From assembly GCF_003628445.1 (NCBI RefSeq), contig NZ_RBZO01000014.1, forward strand, positions 41,710 through 105,709: 64,000 nt of DNA, read 5' to 3'. Positions 46,216-55,242 of this stretch are shown here, in pieces. The notes beneath the pieces are model-generated. The model did no database searches. It had not been told where the DNA came from and saw only the letters and a list, made by a program, of their open reading frames with translations. Positions within the stretch are counted from its first letter, which is position 1. Every line of letters begins with the position of its first letter. Made by a program: the position numbers and the translations under genes. The DNA comes from Oceanobacillus bengalensis (GTDB lineage Bacteria > Bacillota > Bacilli > Bacillales > Amphibacillaceae).

Positions 46216-47524
46216 TTTCTACCTCTCCTTGACCGTATAAAATTTGCTTGATTTGTTTAACTAATTGTTTGTCCTCGAGTTCCTCTATGCGGTCTTTTGG
46301 AAAATATAGTTTATGGTCTGTACGTTTTTTTCCTGAAATAGCTTCAACAATATCAGAATGCCTTGATAACTCTTTAAGAGAACCATCTGGCATCAATAAA
46401 TGAATAGGGAGACGCTCCCCTTCTTCACCTGGACGGTAAAAGTCGTATGGTAAATCGGATGAAGAGTCGACAACAAGATAGTATTCTGGATCAATACCCG
46501 CATATTGAAACAGTTTATAGAGCTTCATCCACTCCTTCATTTGTAAATTCGGATTGAATTCTACATATTTAAATAACCTACGATTTATAAAACGCTCCGA
46601 TAGATCCCGTAAAATTTCATCGTCTTCGTCTTGCCATAATTGAAAATAATATTGAACAATCGATTCATCTAGTTTCAGATATTCATCAAGCTTAACGTCT
46701 CCATTGAAAAATGAAATAAAGTGCACAGGTTCGAGTTTAAATGTATAATTGCCGTCTTCAAACAATTCTTTCGCTCGATGTAAGATTTTTGTTAAAATAA
46801 CTTCTGCACTTCTAGTAACCGGGTGGAAATATACTTGCCAATACATTTGATAACGACTCATAATATAGTCCTCTACCGCATGCATTCCTGTAGATTTAAT
46901 GACGACTTGATCATCGATTGGACGCATCACACGCATAATCCGTTCCATATCAAAATGACCATAGCTTACCCCAGTGAAATAAGCATCACGTATGAGGTAA
47001 TCCATTCGATCGGCATCAATTTGACTTGAAATTAAGCTGACAACCAATTTGTCTTTATACGTTTTCCCAATTACGTCAGCAACCTTTTGCGAAAAGCCTG
47101 GACTTACCTTCTCTAGGATTTGATTAATAGTTGTATCTCCAACAATTATTCTCTGCGTAAATTGTTCATGATCTAATTTAAATACTTTCTCAAAGGAATG
47201 TGAAAACGGCCCATGTCCTAAATCATGCAAGAGAGCTGCACATAGAGAAAGCAATCTTTCTTCCTTGTTCCAATGAGGTCTGTCCTCAAACATATTTATA
47301 ATTCTGCGGACAATTTCATATACGCCAAGAGAATGATTAAACCGACTATGCTCTGCACCATGAAAGGTAAGATTCGTTGTTCCGAGTTGTTTGATTCGAC
47401 GGAGCCGCTGAAATTCAGGTGTTGCAATTAAATCCCAAATCACTCGGTCTCTTACATGGACGTAACGATGAACAGGATCTTTAAAAACTTTCTCCTCTGA
47501 TAATTGTTCATTTTTATATGTCAT
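46205..47524 (-). CDS. ywfO: HD-domain phosphohydrolase YwfO
   Basis: dGTPase/SAMHD-like hydrolase; B. subtilis YwfO splits dNTPs to nucleoside and triphosphate. Metal site: HSRFNHSLGVYE supplies the first His, LLHDLGHGPFSHSFE the HD pair and flanking catalytic His, and DADRMDYLIRD the last Asp. The start at 47524 (MTYKNEQLSEEKVFKDPVHRY) aligns with YwfO and gives 439 residues; a longer frame from 47605 lacks family support, though the ribosome binding site at 47524 is only fair. It is coupled to ywgA downstream. Confidence 0.9.
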   Translation of the reverse strand: MTYKNEQLSEEKVFKDPVHRYVHVRDRVIWDLIATPEFQRLRRIKQLGTTNLTFHGAEHSRFNHSLGVYEIVRRIINMFEDRPHWNKEERLLSLCAALLHDLGHGPFSHSFEKVFKLDHEQFTQRIIVGDTTINQILEKVSPGFSQKVADVIGKTYKDKLVVSLISSQIDADRMDYLIRDAYFTGVSYGHFDMERIMRVMRPIDDQVVIKSTGMHAVEDYIMSRYQMYWQVYFHPVTRSAEVILTKILHRAKELFEDGNYTFKLEPVHFISFFNGDVKLDEYLKLDESIVQYYFQLWQDEDDEILRDLSERFINRRLFKYVEFNPNLQMKEWMKLYKLFQYAGIDPEYYLVVDSSSDLPYDFYRPGEEGERLPIHLLMPDGSLKELSRHSDIVEAISGKKRTDHKLYFPKDRIEELEDKQLVKQIKQILYGQGEVENVR

Positions 47525-47667
47525 CTTCCCCATCCATTCTTTAAACATTTTTCGTGTAAGTATCTGTTCCGCACATTTGATGTTTGTTTTAGGCTGATTT
47601 ACCATGCAGGCACTAGCCTCGTATTCAGGCGTTCATTCTCATAATCAGGCGCTCAGCACATTTCCAC

Positions 47668-47713
47668 GCCCCGAAATAGAAATCATCATAGCACTTACTG
47701 CGCATTTTATATT
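47668..47713. repeat. Relic end of the AAAATGCGNNGTAAG repeat family
   Basis: On the minus strand AAAATGCGCAGTAAGTGC is followed by ATGATGATTTC and a CGGGGC block, the same order as in the copy at 63653. Only this edge is recognisable. Just beside it (about 47622-47660) a 20-bp sequence with CAGGCG(T/C)TCA occurs twice in tandem. The remaining part of 47525-47804 holds the promoters of ywfO and lipL. Confidence 0.55.
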
Positions 47714-47804
47714 AATATATATTACTTAAAAATAACCATGTTTTATAATCTATTCATTCATTATATAATAGATAATAAGTTGAAAAAAGGATTAGGTGTA
47801 ATTT

Positions 47805-48662
47805 ATGAAAAATTGGAAGGATGTTATTAGACATACTACATTTAGATATATCGATCATTCTGGGGAATCTGAATTCCATGGAAAACCCTATACAGCCTTG
47901 ACTTCATTCGCAGTGGACGATGCCCTCGCAATTTCAGTGAGTAACGAAGAATCTGCTCCAGTTATGCGCTTATGGGTTCATCCGTATACGATTGTACTTG
48001 GTATACCAGATGCTAAACTTCCCTTTATTGACCAAGGTGTTCGTTTTCTGTCAGAGAAAGGATATAATACTGTCGTTAGAAACTCAGGAGGGCTTGCCGT
48101 TGCTTTAGATGAAGGTGTATTAAATCTGTCACTCGTCATACCTGGAATCCATCACATTTCCATTCATGATTGCTATGAGGCGATGGTGAGTTTTGTCCAA
48201 TACATGCTACGTGATTTAACTGATCAAATAGAAGCATATGAAATTGAACATTCCTACTGCCCAGGGGATTATGACCTTAGTATTAATGGGAAAAAATTTG
48301 CAGGAATTTCCCAGCGCAGGGTAAAAGATGGTGCCGCCGTGCAAATCTACTTGGATGTAGAGGGCGATAGCAAAAAGCGCGCAAGTATTATTCGTGATTT
48401 TTATTCGATTAGTAAGAAAGATGAGGAGACAAAATTCTCGTATCCAACTGTTGACCCAAATGTCATGGCTTCCTTGTCTGAATTACTAGGGGTCGACTTA
48501 ACGGTTGAGGACATGAAAAATAGAGTGTTTACTGCTATCAATGATTTTAGTGAGGAAATTGTTGAACCCACCTTCTCATCCGGAGAACTTGATACATTTG
48601 AGAAACGGTATAAGCAAATGATTAAACGGAATGAACATGTTTTTAAGATATTAGAGGAATAG
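47805..48662 (+). CDS. lipL: Octanoyl-[GcvH]:protein N-octanoyltransferase LipL
   Basis: Transfers the octanoyl group from GcvH to the E2 subunits of 2-oxo acid dehydrogenases. The catalytic cysteine is Cys152 in HSYCPGDYDLS, followed by NGKKFAGISQRR with the conserved lysine. The N-terminal part contains the RNSGGLAVALDEGVLNLSLV segment common to the BPL/LplA/LipB fold. 285 residues. It lies next to pta, as B. subtilis ywfL does. Confidence 0.93.
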   Translation: MKNWKDVIRHTTFRYIDHSGESEFHGKPYTALTSFAVDDALAISVSNEESAPVMRLWVHPYTIVLGIPDAKLPFIDQGVRFLSEKGYNTVVRNSGGLAVALDEGVLNLSLVIPGIHHISIHDCYEAMVSFVQYMLRDLTDQIEAYEIEHSYCPGDYDLSINGKKFAGISQRRVKDGAAVQIYLDVEGDSKKRASIIRDFYSISKKDEETKFSYPTVDPNVMASLSELLGVDLTVEDMKNRVFTAINDFSEEIVEPTFSSGELDTFEKRYKQMIKRNEHVFKILEE

Positions 48663-48670
48663 AATAAAAT

Positions 48671-48702
48671 AAAAAAAATCCACGTCAGCGTGGATTTTTT
48701 TT
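48671..48702. terminator. lipL terminator
   Basis: AAAAAATCCACG paired with CGTGGATTTTTT around a 4-nt loop, followed by T-run, directly after the lipL stop. The A-run on the other side makes it bidirectional. Confidence 0.92.
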
Positions 48703-48773
48703 ATGGTGATGGAGTAATCTGATGACATAAGCCCTGTTTCGCCGATATCCACAGACCCCACTCCACTCATCTC

Positions 48774-48812
48774 AAAAAAAGGGCGCATTAGCAAAAAGCG
48801 CTAATGCAACCC
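48774..48812 (-). terminator. pta terminator
   Basis: On the minus strand GCATTAGC pairs with GCTAATGC (48785-48792 with 48800-48807), extended by GGG/CCC, followed by seven U (48774-48780). It lies 9 bp after the pta stop. Confidence 0.9.
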
Positions 48813-48820
48813 CGCAAAAA

Positions 48821-49798
48821 TTATTCTCCAACTGCTTGTGCAGCAGTAATAATAGCTAAATTATATACATCCTGTGCATCACAACCACGAGAAAGGTCGT
48901 TCACTGGTTTGTTTAGTCCTTGCAAGATTGGCCCAACCGCTTCAAAATTCCCTAGACGTTGCGCAATTTTGTAACCGATATTTCCAGCTTCTAAGCTTGG
49001 GAATACAAATACATTTGCGTCTCCTTTAATAACGGAGTCTGGTGCTTTTTTCTGTGCAACACTTGGAACGATTGCAGCATCAAATTGGAATTCGCCATCA
49101 ATAACTAGGGAAGGATTTTTTTCTTTTGCAATTTTTAATGCTTCTTCTACTTTTTCTGTCTCAGGTGATTTTGCTGATCCCTTTGTTGAGAAGCTTAGCA
49201 TTGCAACACGTGGGTCCACGCCAAATAATCCAGCAGTTACTGCGCTCTCAACTGCAATTTCAGCAAGATCTGTACTATCTGGTGAAATGTTGATTGCACA
49301 ATCAGCAAAAACATATTTTTCCTCTTCACGAACCATGATGAATACGCCTGAAGTCTTCTTAATGCCTTCTTTTGTTTTAATGATTTGTAGTGCTGGACGT
49401 ACGGTGTCAGCTGTAGAATGTGCAGCACCACTTACTAAACCATCCGCCTTATTAAGATAAACAAGCATTGTTCCAAAGTAATTTTCATCTAATAAGATTT
49501 CACGTGCTTTTTCTTCCGTAGCTTTTCCTTTACGACGCTCAACGAAAGCTTGAACCATCGCATCGAATTCCCCATAATTTGTTGGGTCAAGTATTTCACA
49601 ACGAGATACGTCTACACCTACTTCTTTCGCTTTTTGTTCTACTTGTTCTTTATTACCAATTAAGATAGGTGAAACGATTCCTTCTGCACTTAATTTACTT
49701 GCAGCAGTTAAAATACGTTCATCTAACCCTTCTGGAAAAACAATTTTTTTATTTTCAGATGAAATTTTCTCGGTTAGTTGTTCAAATAAGTTACTCAT
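48821..49798 (-). CDS. pta: Phosphate acetyltransferase
   Basis: Interconverts acetyl-CoA and acetyl phosphate in overflow metabolism. 325 residues, the compact Pta form. Typical segments are KIVFPEGLDERIL at the N-terminus, GAAHSTADTVRPALQII in the middle, and PDSVIKGDANVFVFPSLEAGNIGYKIAQRL near the C-terminus. ATG at 49798 behind TGGAGGAA. B. subtilis pta is repressed/activated through CcpA; no clear cre box was found in 49799-50014, which also holds the divergent hemQ promoter. Confidence 0.95.
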   Translation of the reverse strand: MSNLFEQLTEKISSENKKIVFPEGLDERILTAASKLSAEGIVSPILIGNKEQVEQKAKEVGVDVSRCEILDPTNYGEFDAMVQAFVERRKGKATEEKAREILLDENYFGTMLVYLNKADGLVSGAAHSTADTVRPALQIIKTKEGIKKTSGVFIMVREEEKYVFADCAINISPDSTDLAEIAVESAVTAGLFGVDPRVAMLSFSTKGSAKSPETEKVEEALKIAKEKNPSLVIDGEFQFDAAIVPSVAQKKAPDSVIKGDANVFVFPSLEAGNIGYKIAQRLGNFEAVGPILQGLNKPVNDLSRGCDAQDVYNLAIITAAQAVGE

Positions 49799-50014
49799 CT
49801 TTCAAATTCCTCCACATACTAATTTAATTATCACGCACTTAATGTTAAATCATACCAATCATTATTTAAAGTAATTACCATCAAATATTAACATTTTTTG
49901 ACAAAGGTTTGACAATCCTTTAAAATAGCCTCAAATGATAGCCCTTCCATATGATTAGAATACCCTATTTGTGCTATAGTAAAGATATATTTCAGTATAA
50001 GGAGCGCGATTTTC

Positions 50015-50764
50015 ATGGCAGAAGCAGTAGTAACCGTTGATGGCTGGAGTTCATTACATGATACACGTACATTTGACTGGCCATCTTGGAAAATGACACC
50101 AGAACAAGAAAGAACACAAGCTATTGAAGAGTTTCAGGGCTTACTAACTAAATGGGAAGCTGTTGAGGAAGAAAAAAACGGTAGCCACTCTGTATATAAA
50201 GTAGTCGGAAATAAAGCAGATTTAATGTTTTTCTTCCTTCGTCCGACAATGGAAGAATTAGAAGAAATTAAAAGAGACATTAATAAATCAAAAATCGGCG
50301 ATTATTTAATTCCTGGTTATTCTTATGTATCCATTGTTGAAAAAACAATGCATAACCCAATGGCAGAAGGAAAAGACCGCGAAATAGACCCAAGATTAGA
50401 AGCACTTCTTAAACCAATCATTCCGAAATGGGAACATGCTTGTTTCTATCCAATGGCACGTCGCCGCTGGAAAGATGCGAACTGGTTTGAAATTTCAAAA
50501 GAAGAAAGAACACAATTACTTTACGCACATGGCATGACTGGACGCAAATATGCTGGTAAAGTAAAAGAAATTATCACGGGTTCCATTGGACTTGACGAAT
50601 GGGAATGGGGCGTAACTTTATTTGCGCATGATCCATTACAATTCAAAAAAATTGTTTATGAAATGCGTTTTGATGAAGTAACTTCAAAATATGGTGAATT
50701 TGGCGACTTCATCGTTGGTAACTATTTACCAAAAGAAGATGTTGCTACATACTTCGAACTATAA
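50015..50764 (+). CDS. hemQ: Coproheme decarboxylase HemQ
   Basis: Final step of the coproporphyrin-dependent heme pathway of Gram-positive bacteria: H2O2-dependent decarboxylation of coproheme III to heme b. Catalytic Tyr145 (HACFYPMARRR) and proximal His172 (YAHGMTGRKYAGK) occupy the same residue numbers as in characterised Firmicute HemQ. 249 residues, chlorite dismutase fold. Divergent from pta, as in B. subtilis (ywfI). Start ATG follows AAGGAGCG. Confidence 0.96.
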   Translation: MAEAVVTVDGWSSLHDTRTFDWPSWKMTPEQERTQAIEEFQGLLTKWEAVEEEKNGSHSVYKVVGNKADLMFFFLRPTMEELEEIKRDINKSKIGDYLIPGYSYVSIVEKTMHNPMAEGKDREIDPRLEALLKPIIPKWEHACFYPMARRRWKDANWFEISKEERTQLLYAHGMTGRKYAGKVKEIITGSIGLDEWEWGVTLFAHDPLQFKKIVYEMRFDEVTSKYGEFGDFIVGNYLPKEDVATYFEL

Positions 50765-50771
50765 GAAAATT

Positions 50772-50815
50772 AAAGAAGGCTTTCTGTTTTAAACGAGCAG
50801 AGGGTCTTTTTTTTG
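50772..50815 (+). terminator. hemQ terminator
   Basis: AGAAGGCTTTCTG pairs with CAGAGGGTCTTTT using several G-U pairs, with an 11-nt loop and a run of eight T. It starts 8 bp after the hemQ stop. Confidence 0.8.
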
Positions 50816-50902
50816 TCATTTTTTTATAGGCAAAGACATACTTATAGGTATTGAGATTAGTACCTTTACACACATAGGGAATATAAAGCTAATCGTCATT
50901 TT

Positions 50903-50931
50903 TCGACAAACTTCGGGGAGTGACAGGCACC
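50903..50931. repeat. Short repeat GTGACAGGCACC with TCGACA upstream
   Basis: TCGACA followed by GGGAGTGACAGGCACC lies upstream of gerQ. The same core occurs inverted at 57942-57953, again with TCGACA beside it. It looks like a small dispersed repeat; GGTGCCTGTCAC cores are frequent in Bacillaceae from memory. Confidence 0.5.
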
Positions 50932-50952
50932 ATAAAATAGGAGGGATTTATA

Positions 50953-51399
50953 ATGTCAGGGAACAATCCGAATCAGCCATATGGGGCTTACCCTTATTAT
51001 CCACAGGCCTATTATCCAGCATATACGAGGCAATTTCCGCAGCAGTTTCAACCCCAACAACAGCAACAACCAGAGAACCCAGCAGCAAATATACCAGGGA
51101 TGCTTCCACTTCAACAGTCCTATATCGAGAATATTCTACGTCTAAATAGGGGGAAGTTAGCCACATTTTATTTAACCTTTGAAGGTAATACTCAATGGAA
51201 TGCCAAAACATTCACAGGTATTATCGAAGCTGCTGGAAGAGATCATATCATTATAAGTGATCCAGAGACTGGTAGACGTGTTTTAATGTTAATGGTTTAT
51301 TTAGATTATGTCATATTTAATGAAGAAGTTAATTATGAATATCCATATGCCGATGGACAAAACAGCCAATTGTCTACCTATGCACCAAGAAGCAAGTGA
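50953..51399 (+). CDS. gerQ: Spore coat protein GerQ
   Basis: Coat protein needed to localise the cortex-lytic enzyme CwlJ. The C-terminal half has the family core LPLQQSYIENILRLNRGKLATFYLTFEG. The N-terminal third is Tyr/Pro/Gln-rich. In B. subtilis GerQ is cross-linked by transglutaminase through lysines close to the N-terminus; here no lysine occurs before residue 68, while glutamines are abundant. 148 residues, AGGAGGG ribosome binding site. It is followed by a hairpin. A sporulation sigma-E promoter is expected but was not identified. Confidence 0.92.
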   Translation: MSGNNPNQPYGAYPYYPQAYYPAYTRQFPQQFQPQQQQQPENPAANIPGMLPLQQSYIENILRLNRGKLATFYLTFEGNTQWNAKTFTGIIEAAGRDHIIISDPETGRRVLMLMVYLDYVIFNEEVNYEYPYADGQNSQLSTYAPRSK

Positions 51400-51414
51400 T
51401 ATTCTAATTTAAAG

Positions 51415-51454
51415 TAAAAAAAGGATGACTAGGAGCTTATCCTCTGTCATCCTT
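51415..51454. terminator. Hairpin terminator after gerQ
   Basis: AAGGATGAC (51421-51429) pairs with GTCATCCTT; seven T follow on the minus strand, only CTTCAT on the plus strand. It may act in both directions, more strongly on the minus. Confidence 0.7.
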
Positions 51455-51477
51455 CTTCATACATAAGGAGTGATTTT

Positions 51478-51729
51478 ATGCGACACCGGGCTTCTAAGAT
51501 TCTTCAATTTGAATTAATATCACTCGCGGCTGCTATCCTTCTCTCTATTTTTGCCTTCATTCTAGGTTATTTATTTTTTGTATTTCTTGTGTTTTACATA
51601 ATTATCTTTAGCTTACTTTGTGATGCGCTGATAAACCTGCACTACGGTAACACGCAACAAGCCGGAAAACAGGTCCTTCGCGGCGCACTATTATTTATCT
51701 TGATTACCTATTTAGCCTTCTCACTATAA
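51478..51729 (+). CDS. Small membrane protein of unknown function
   Basis: 83 residues with a basic start (MRHRASK) and two long hydrophobic stretches (about 10-45) plus a third at the C-terminus (about 68-83). AAGGAG stands 8 nt before the ATG. Its position just after gerQ and before convergent ywdK suggests a Bacillaceae-specific gene. Family not recognised. Confidence 0.65.
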   Translation: MRHRASKILQFELISLAAAILLSIFAFILGYLFFVFLVFYIIIFSLLCDALINLHYGNTQQAGKQVLRGALLFILITYLAFSL

Positions 51730-51737
51730 ATGCATCC

Positions 51738-52109
51738 TTATACGTTTTTCAGTACAGCAATACCTATTAAAACCCACCCAACCAAGAACGCTATTCCACC
51801 AATTGGGGTAATCATTGCGAATGTCTTAATTGCCGTTGTTGCATAAATATAAAGACTACCAGAGAAGAGAATAATACCGATAAAGAACAACCATCCTGCC
51901 CAATTTAAACTACTACTATCAAATTTCATTAGTAATAAACCTGTTACAAATAAAGCCATCGTATGGAACATTTGATATTGTACTGCCGTATTCCACGTTT
52001 CAAGTTGGCTTGCCGAAAGCCTTCCTTCTAGACCGTGTGCACCAAAAGCCCCAAATGCAACAGCTATAAATCCATTTAATACTCCTAACAATAAGAAGAC
52101 CTTCATCAT
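51738..52109 (-). CDS. ywdK: DUF423 family membrane protein YwdK
   Basis: Four-helix membrane protein of unknown role. The signature GAFGAHGLEG near residue 22 and the VQYQMFHTMALF segment mark the DUF423 family. The start at ATG 52109 (MMKVFLLLG), 8 nt after AGGTGA, is preferred to a GTG at 52121. 123 residues. Convergent with the preceding small membrane protein gene, only 8 bp apart. Confidence 0.9.
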   Translation of the reverse strand: MMKVFLLLGVLNGFIAVAFGAFGAHGLEGRLSASQLETWNTAVQYQMFHTMALFVTGLLLMKFDSSSLNWAGWLFFIGIILFSGSLYIYATTAIKTFAMITPIGGIAFLVGWVLIGIAVLKNV

Positions 52110-52150
52110 TTCCTTAATCACCTTTCTTTTCTTCTATATTGACCATCCTT

Positions 52151-52447
52151 TTAAAAATCAAAAATTGACGAACCGTTTGCATCCTCTTCTGGTTGATACG
52201 TTCGTTTTATTTTATCTTGATTTGAGGAGGCTGTTCCCACACTCGCACCCAACATTGCCTTTATTTCTTCATCAGAAATTGTATCACTATCCGTTACCTG
52301 CGTTTGATCTTCCTCTAAAAATAACTCGCAAAGTAATTTCACATTCGAGATATGTCTCACCATTTTAGTGTAGCTCTGTTCACTTTCCTTGGCTTGGTAT
52401 AACTCATGTATCATTTTTTTGATAATCTTCTCATTTGCAATTGCCAC
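52151..52447 (-). CDS. ywdI: YwdI family protein
   Basis: 98 residues, soluble, acidic. It starts with GTG behind AAGGAG and opens with a helical segment (IIKKMIHELYQAKESEQSYTKMVRHISNVKLLCELFL), ending in SIFDF. Conserved next to ywdK and gerQ in Bacillus; function unknown. Confidence 0.8.
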   Translation of the reverse strand: MAIANEKIIKKMIHELYQAKESEQSYTKMVRHISNVKLLCELFLEEDQTQVTDSDTISDEEIKAMLGASVGTASSNQDKIKRTYQPEEDANGSSIFDF

Positions 52448-52563
52448 TCATATTCGCTCCTTCTTTATTAGAGAACTTGGCATTCGCCAAGCCATTATAG
52501 CGAAGCCCTTCGTTGCACTTATGCAACTAGTAAAGGATAAACTTTCTATTTTTCCGATGTTGA

Positions 52564-52650
52564 CTACATTATAACATGTATTATACGCATGAACACCAAT
52601 AGCCCTAGGGATATCCCTAAGGCAATAAGAGTAAACGCTTTCACAAACAT
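52564..52650 (-). CDS. Tiny hydrophobic protein (28 residues), candidate
   Basis: ATG at 52650 (or GTG two codons later, better placed behind AAGGA) encodes 28 residues: MFVKAF, a 17-residue hydrophobic run with GISLGLLVF, then RIIHVIM. It starts a few bases after the stop of the 48-residue ORF upstream, as in an operon. Single-span peptides of this size are known in sporulating Bacillus, but I do not recognise this one. Confidence 0.45.
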   Translation of the reverse strand: MFVKAFTLIALGISLGLLVFMRIIHVIM

Positions 52651-52656
52651 TTCCTT

Positions 52657-52803
52657 CTAGTGTTTCACACACGCTACTTTATTCTCTTGTTGTTCTTCCG
52701 TATAGCGATTATACATCCAGTGTAAAAATCGCAGCTCATCTTCCTGCAATTGTCTACCAAGCTTCTCTTTTGTATCTTCACATACTTGTAAAAAGCTTAT
52801 CAT
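52657..52803 (-). CDS. Small soluble protein (48 residues), candidate
   Basis: ATG at 52803, 9 nt behind GGGGGA, encodes MISFLQVCEDTKEKLGRQLQEDELRFLHWMYNRYTEEQQEN and a short Cys/Val/Lys/His tail. The sequence is amphipathic helix-like with normal codon use, and reads as a true protein rather than noise. A 28-residue hydrophobic ORF follows directly. Family unknown. Confidence 0.6.
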   Translation of the reverse strand: MISFLQVCEDTKEKLGRQLQEDELRFLHWMYNRYTEEQQENKVACVKH

Positions 52804-53011
52804 ACGCCATAATCCCCCAATACTGAACAACTTCCGAATATTTGTAGGTTCATTGTACATGCAATCTTCAGAAAAATCAACTGAAATTTGTAGTAAATAG
52901 AAATTTATTAATCGGTTCATTAGAAAACGAGAACATTCAACAAACCTTTACAGCAAATGTCAAAAAAGGAGTGAACAATAATTAAGTGTCCACCCCTTCC
53001 AATCCCGCAAC

Positions 53012-53320
53012 CTATTGTTCTTCTTTATCTGTTATCTTCATTTCTAAATCATTTATTCTTTTCCTTAATTCATCAACATCATCTTTCGTTGCAAGACCAA
53101 GTTCTTTAGCCATCTTCAGCATTTGTTCTTTTTGCTTTTGGCTCCATTCTTCCTTTTTCGAATCACCTTTTTCAATGAAGTCATTCATCATTGATTTTGC
53201 TTGTTCTTGACTCAATTCATTCTTATCAACTAGTTCTTTTAACTTTTGTTCTAATTTCTCTTTTCCACTTACTGCAGCACCAAGACCTAATAAAAAGCCT
53301 TTTTTAAGATAGTCACTCAT
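53012..53320 (-). CDS. Phasin-like coiled-coil protein
   Basis: 102 residues, mainly helical. A short GFLLGLGAAVSGKEKLEQKLKEL segment is followed by heptad-patterned charged sequence ending in DDVDELRKRINDLEMKI, as in the PhaF/phasin superfamily of small helical proteins. It overlaps the upstream UbiB-type kinase by 8 bp, so the two are coupled. Role unknown. Confidence 0.8.
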   Translation of the reverse strand: MSDYLKKGFLLGLGAAVSGKEKLEQKLKELVDKNELSQEQAKSMMNDFIEKGDSKKEEWSQKQKEQMLKMAKELGLATKDDVDELRKRINDLEMKITDKEEQ

Positions 53321-54974
53321 GATTACACCTCCCTGGACGTCGTGAACGTATGAATCGGTAGTGCATAATTAAAGTAATACAAAGTACAACAGTAAAGATT
53401 GCAAAAATAATAATGCCAATTACAAAGAGTGCCGTTGTTTCCGTGCCAAAGCTATTCATGAAGAATATTGTACCTATTACTACCATGATAAAGGATAGCA
53501 TCTCTAAAAGTAAATAAAATTGATGCCTTAATTGAATAAAATGTTTCTCCTTTTCCCACTTTCGATCCCGTTCTCCACTCTCTAGAAAATTGAGAATAGC
53601 TCTCGGATAGGATAAAAGAGGCTCTGTGGCATTTTTCACGTATTGTTTCGCTACTGATTCTGCAATACTCTTCCTGCCGAACCAATCCTTAATAATAGGC
53701 TTAGCCCATTTAACAATATCTAATGCTGGATTTAAAGAATAAATTAATCCCACAACAATGGATACGGCACGGATTAAATATGCATAATTAGCAGGAAGTT
53801 GAATGGCTTGATCCTTCATAATCATATTTATTTCTTCACCTATTTGATCCATTACCTTTGCATCAAAGTTTCTAAAGGATCCGTCCGAATACATTTCAAT
53901 CGTTTCCATCAGCATTCTCTTTATTTTTCGCTTATCAGCATGAGGGAGTAGAAAGTTCATTTTATCCAATGCATCCACAACAATATCATAATTATCAATA
54001 ATAAAGCCTTGAATAAGCAGTTTAAAATGCCCAATATCCTTATGTTTAATCTCACCAATCATCCCAAAATCGATAATCGCAATACGCCCATCTTCTTGTA
54101 TTAAAATATTTCCAGCATGGGGGTCAGCATGGAACTTTCCTGGATTTAAAAATTGGTCCATATAAAAATAAAAAATTGCTTTTGTTGTTTGTTCGATATC
54201 GATATCGTGACTCTTGTAAAAATCTCTATTTGTAACTTTAACACCACGCATCCATTCCATTACCAACACTTTCTTTGTGCTTAACGCTTCATAATAATGC
54301 GGAATTCGGATATGCTCATTCTCTTTATATCGTTCCTGAAAATACTTTCCAAAGGTAAGCTCCTGTGTAAAATCCAGCTCCCTGTCCATGACTTCAATTA
54401 GCTCACGATAAAGTGCATCAAGATCTGCCTTTTTCCCGAATGCAGTAAACACTTTTAAAATCCAGAATACCAAACGCAAAGCTATAAAGTCCTTGTGGAA
54501 TATTTCATCGATTCGATACCGACGTACTTTTATCGCAACTTCTGTACCATCATGTAATAAAGCATGATAAACCTCTCCAATGGAAGCCGATGCGATAGAA
54601 TCCTTTTTTATAGCTTGTACATGTGTAGCAATGCTTGTCCCCCATTGTTCCTCTAGTAGCTCTTCGGCATACTCATATGGCATTGGAGGCACACGGTCAA
54701 CTAATTCTGTCATTTCCTTTATAAAAACCTCGGGCATAAAATCAGTTCTCGTACTTAAAAATTGACCAACCTTGATTAATACGCCACCTAACTTTTCTGC
54801 CTTAATACGGTACTCTTCTGCTAATTTTGCTAAGAGATTGTCCCATTTCACCTTTGTTTTTTCATCCCAAATGGACGTTCGAAAGTGAAATAGATATATT
54901 TGAAAAATAATTTTCATCGCCAACCACACGATAATCGTACATCGATAAATGAGGTTATATTTTAATTTTTTCAT
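53313..54974 (-). CDS. ABC1/UbiB (AarF) family atypical kinase
   Basis: Membrane-anchored protein-kinase-like ATPase, linked in other bacteria to isoprenoid quinone metabolism. KxGQ motif in KLGGVLIKVGQFLSTR, the alanine-rich-loop position as SASIGEVY, the ATP lysine in VAIKVRR, the catalytic DPHAGN in FHADPHAGNILI and metal-binding DFG in AIIDFGMIG. Two hydrophobic helices are near the C-terminus and one at the N-terminus. The ATG at 54974 follows AAGGAGGT; 553 residues. Bound tightly to the phasin-like gene. Confidence 0.9.
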   Translation of the reverse strand: MKKLKYNLIYRCTIIVWLAMKIIFQIYLFHFRTSIWDEKTKVKWDNLLAKLAEEYRIKAEKLGGVLIKVGQFLSTRTDFMPEVFIKEMTELVDRVPPMPYEYAEELLEEQWGTSIATHVQAIKKDSIASASIGEVYHALLHDGTEVAIKVRRYRIDEIFHKDFIALRLVFWILKVFTAFGKKADLDALYRELIEVMDRELDFTQELTFGKYFQERYKENEHIRIPHYYEALSTKKVLVMEWMRGVKVTNRDFYKSHDIDIEQTTKAIFYFYMDQFLNPGKFHADPHAGNILIQEDGRIAIIDFGMIGEIKHKDIGHFKLLIQGFIIDNYDIVVDALDKMNFLLPHADKRKIKRMLMETIEMYSDGSFRNFDAKVMDQIGEEINMIMKDQAIQLPANYAYLIRAVSIVVGLIYSLNPALDIVKWAKPIIKDWFGRKSIAESVAKQYVKNATEPLLSYPRAILNFLESGERDRKWEKEKHFIQLRHQFYLLLEMLSFIMVVIGTIFFMNSFGTETTALFVIGIIIFAIFTVVLCITLIMHYRFIRSRRPGRCNHE

Positions 54975-55242
54975 AAACACACCTCCTTTGAAAAGATTAG
55001 TTTTCTTCATAATTTGAAGGCTAAACACCCAACCTTTGGATATTATAACGATGGATACTTTTTATATACCCTATATTTTATAGATTTGTTCATTTTGTTG
55101 TGTGGTTGACGTCACATGTTATATCTTCTCAAGATTTCTATCTATAAAAAGGATAATTTTATATTGAATATTTTCTCACTAACGTGTATAATCATGCATT
55201 GTGCTTACATTCGAAATATCTATTAGGAAGGATATACTTTTT

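Noticed and set aside
49799..50014. CcpA cre site in the pta-hemQ interval
   Set aside because: No sequence fits the WTGNAANCGNWNNCW consensus well enough.
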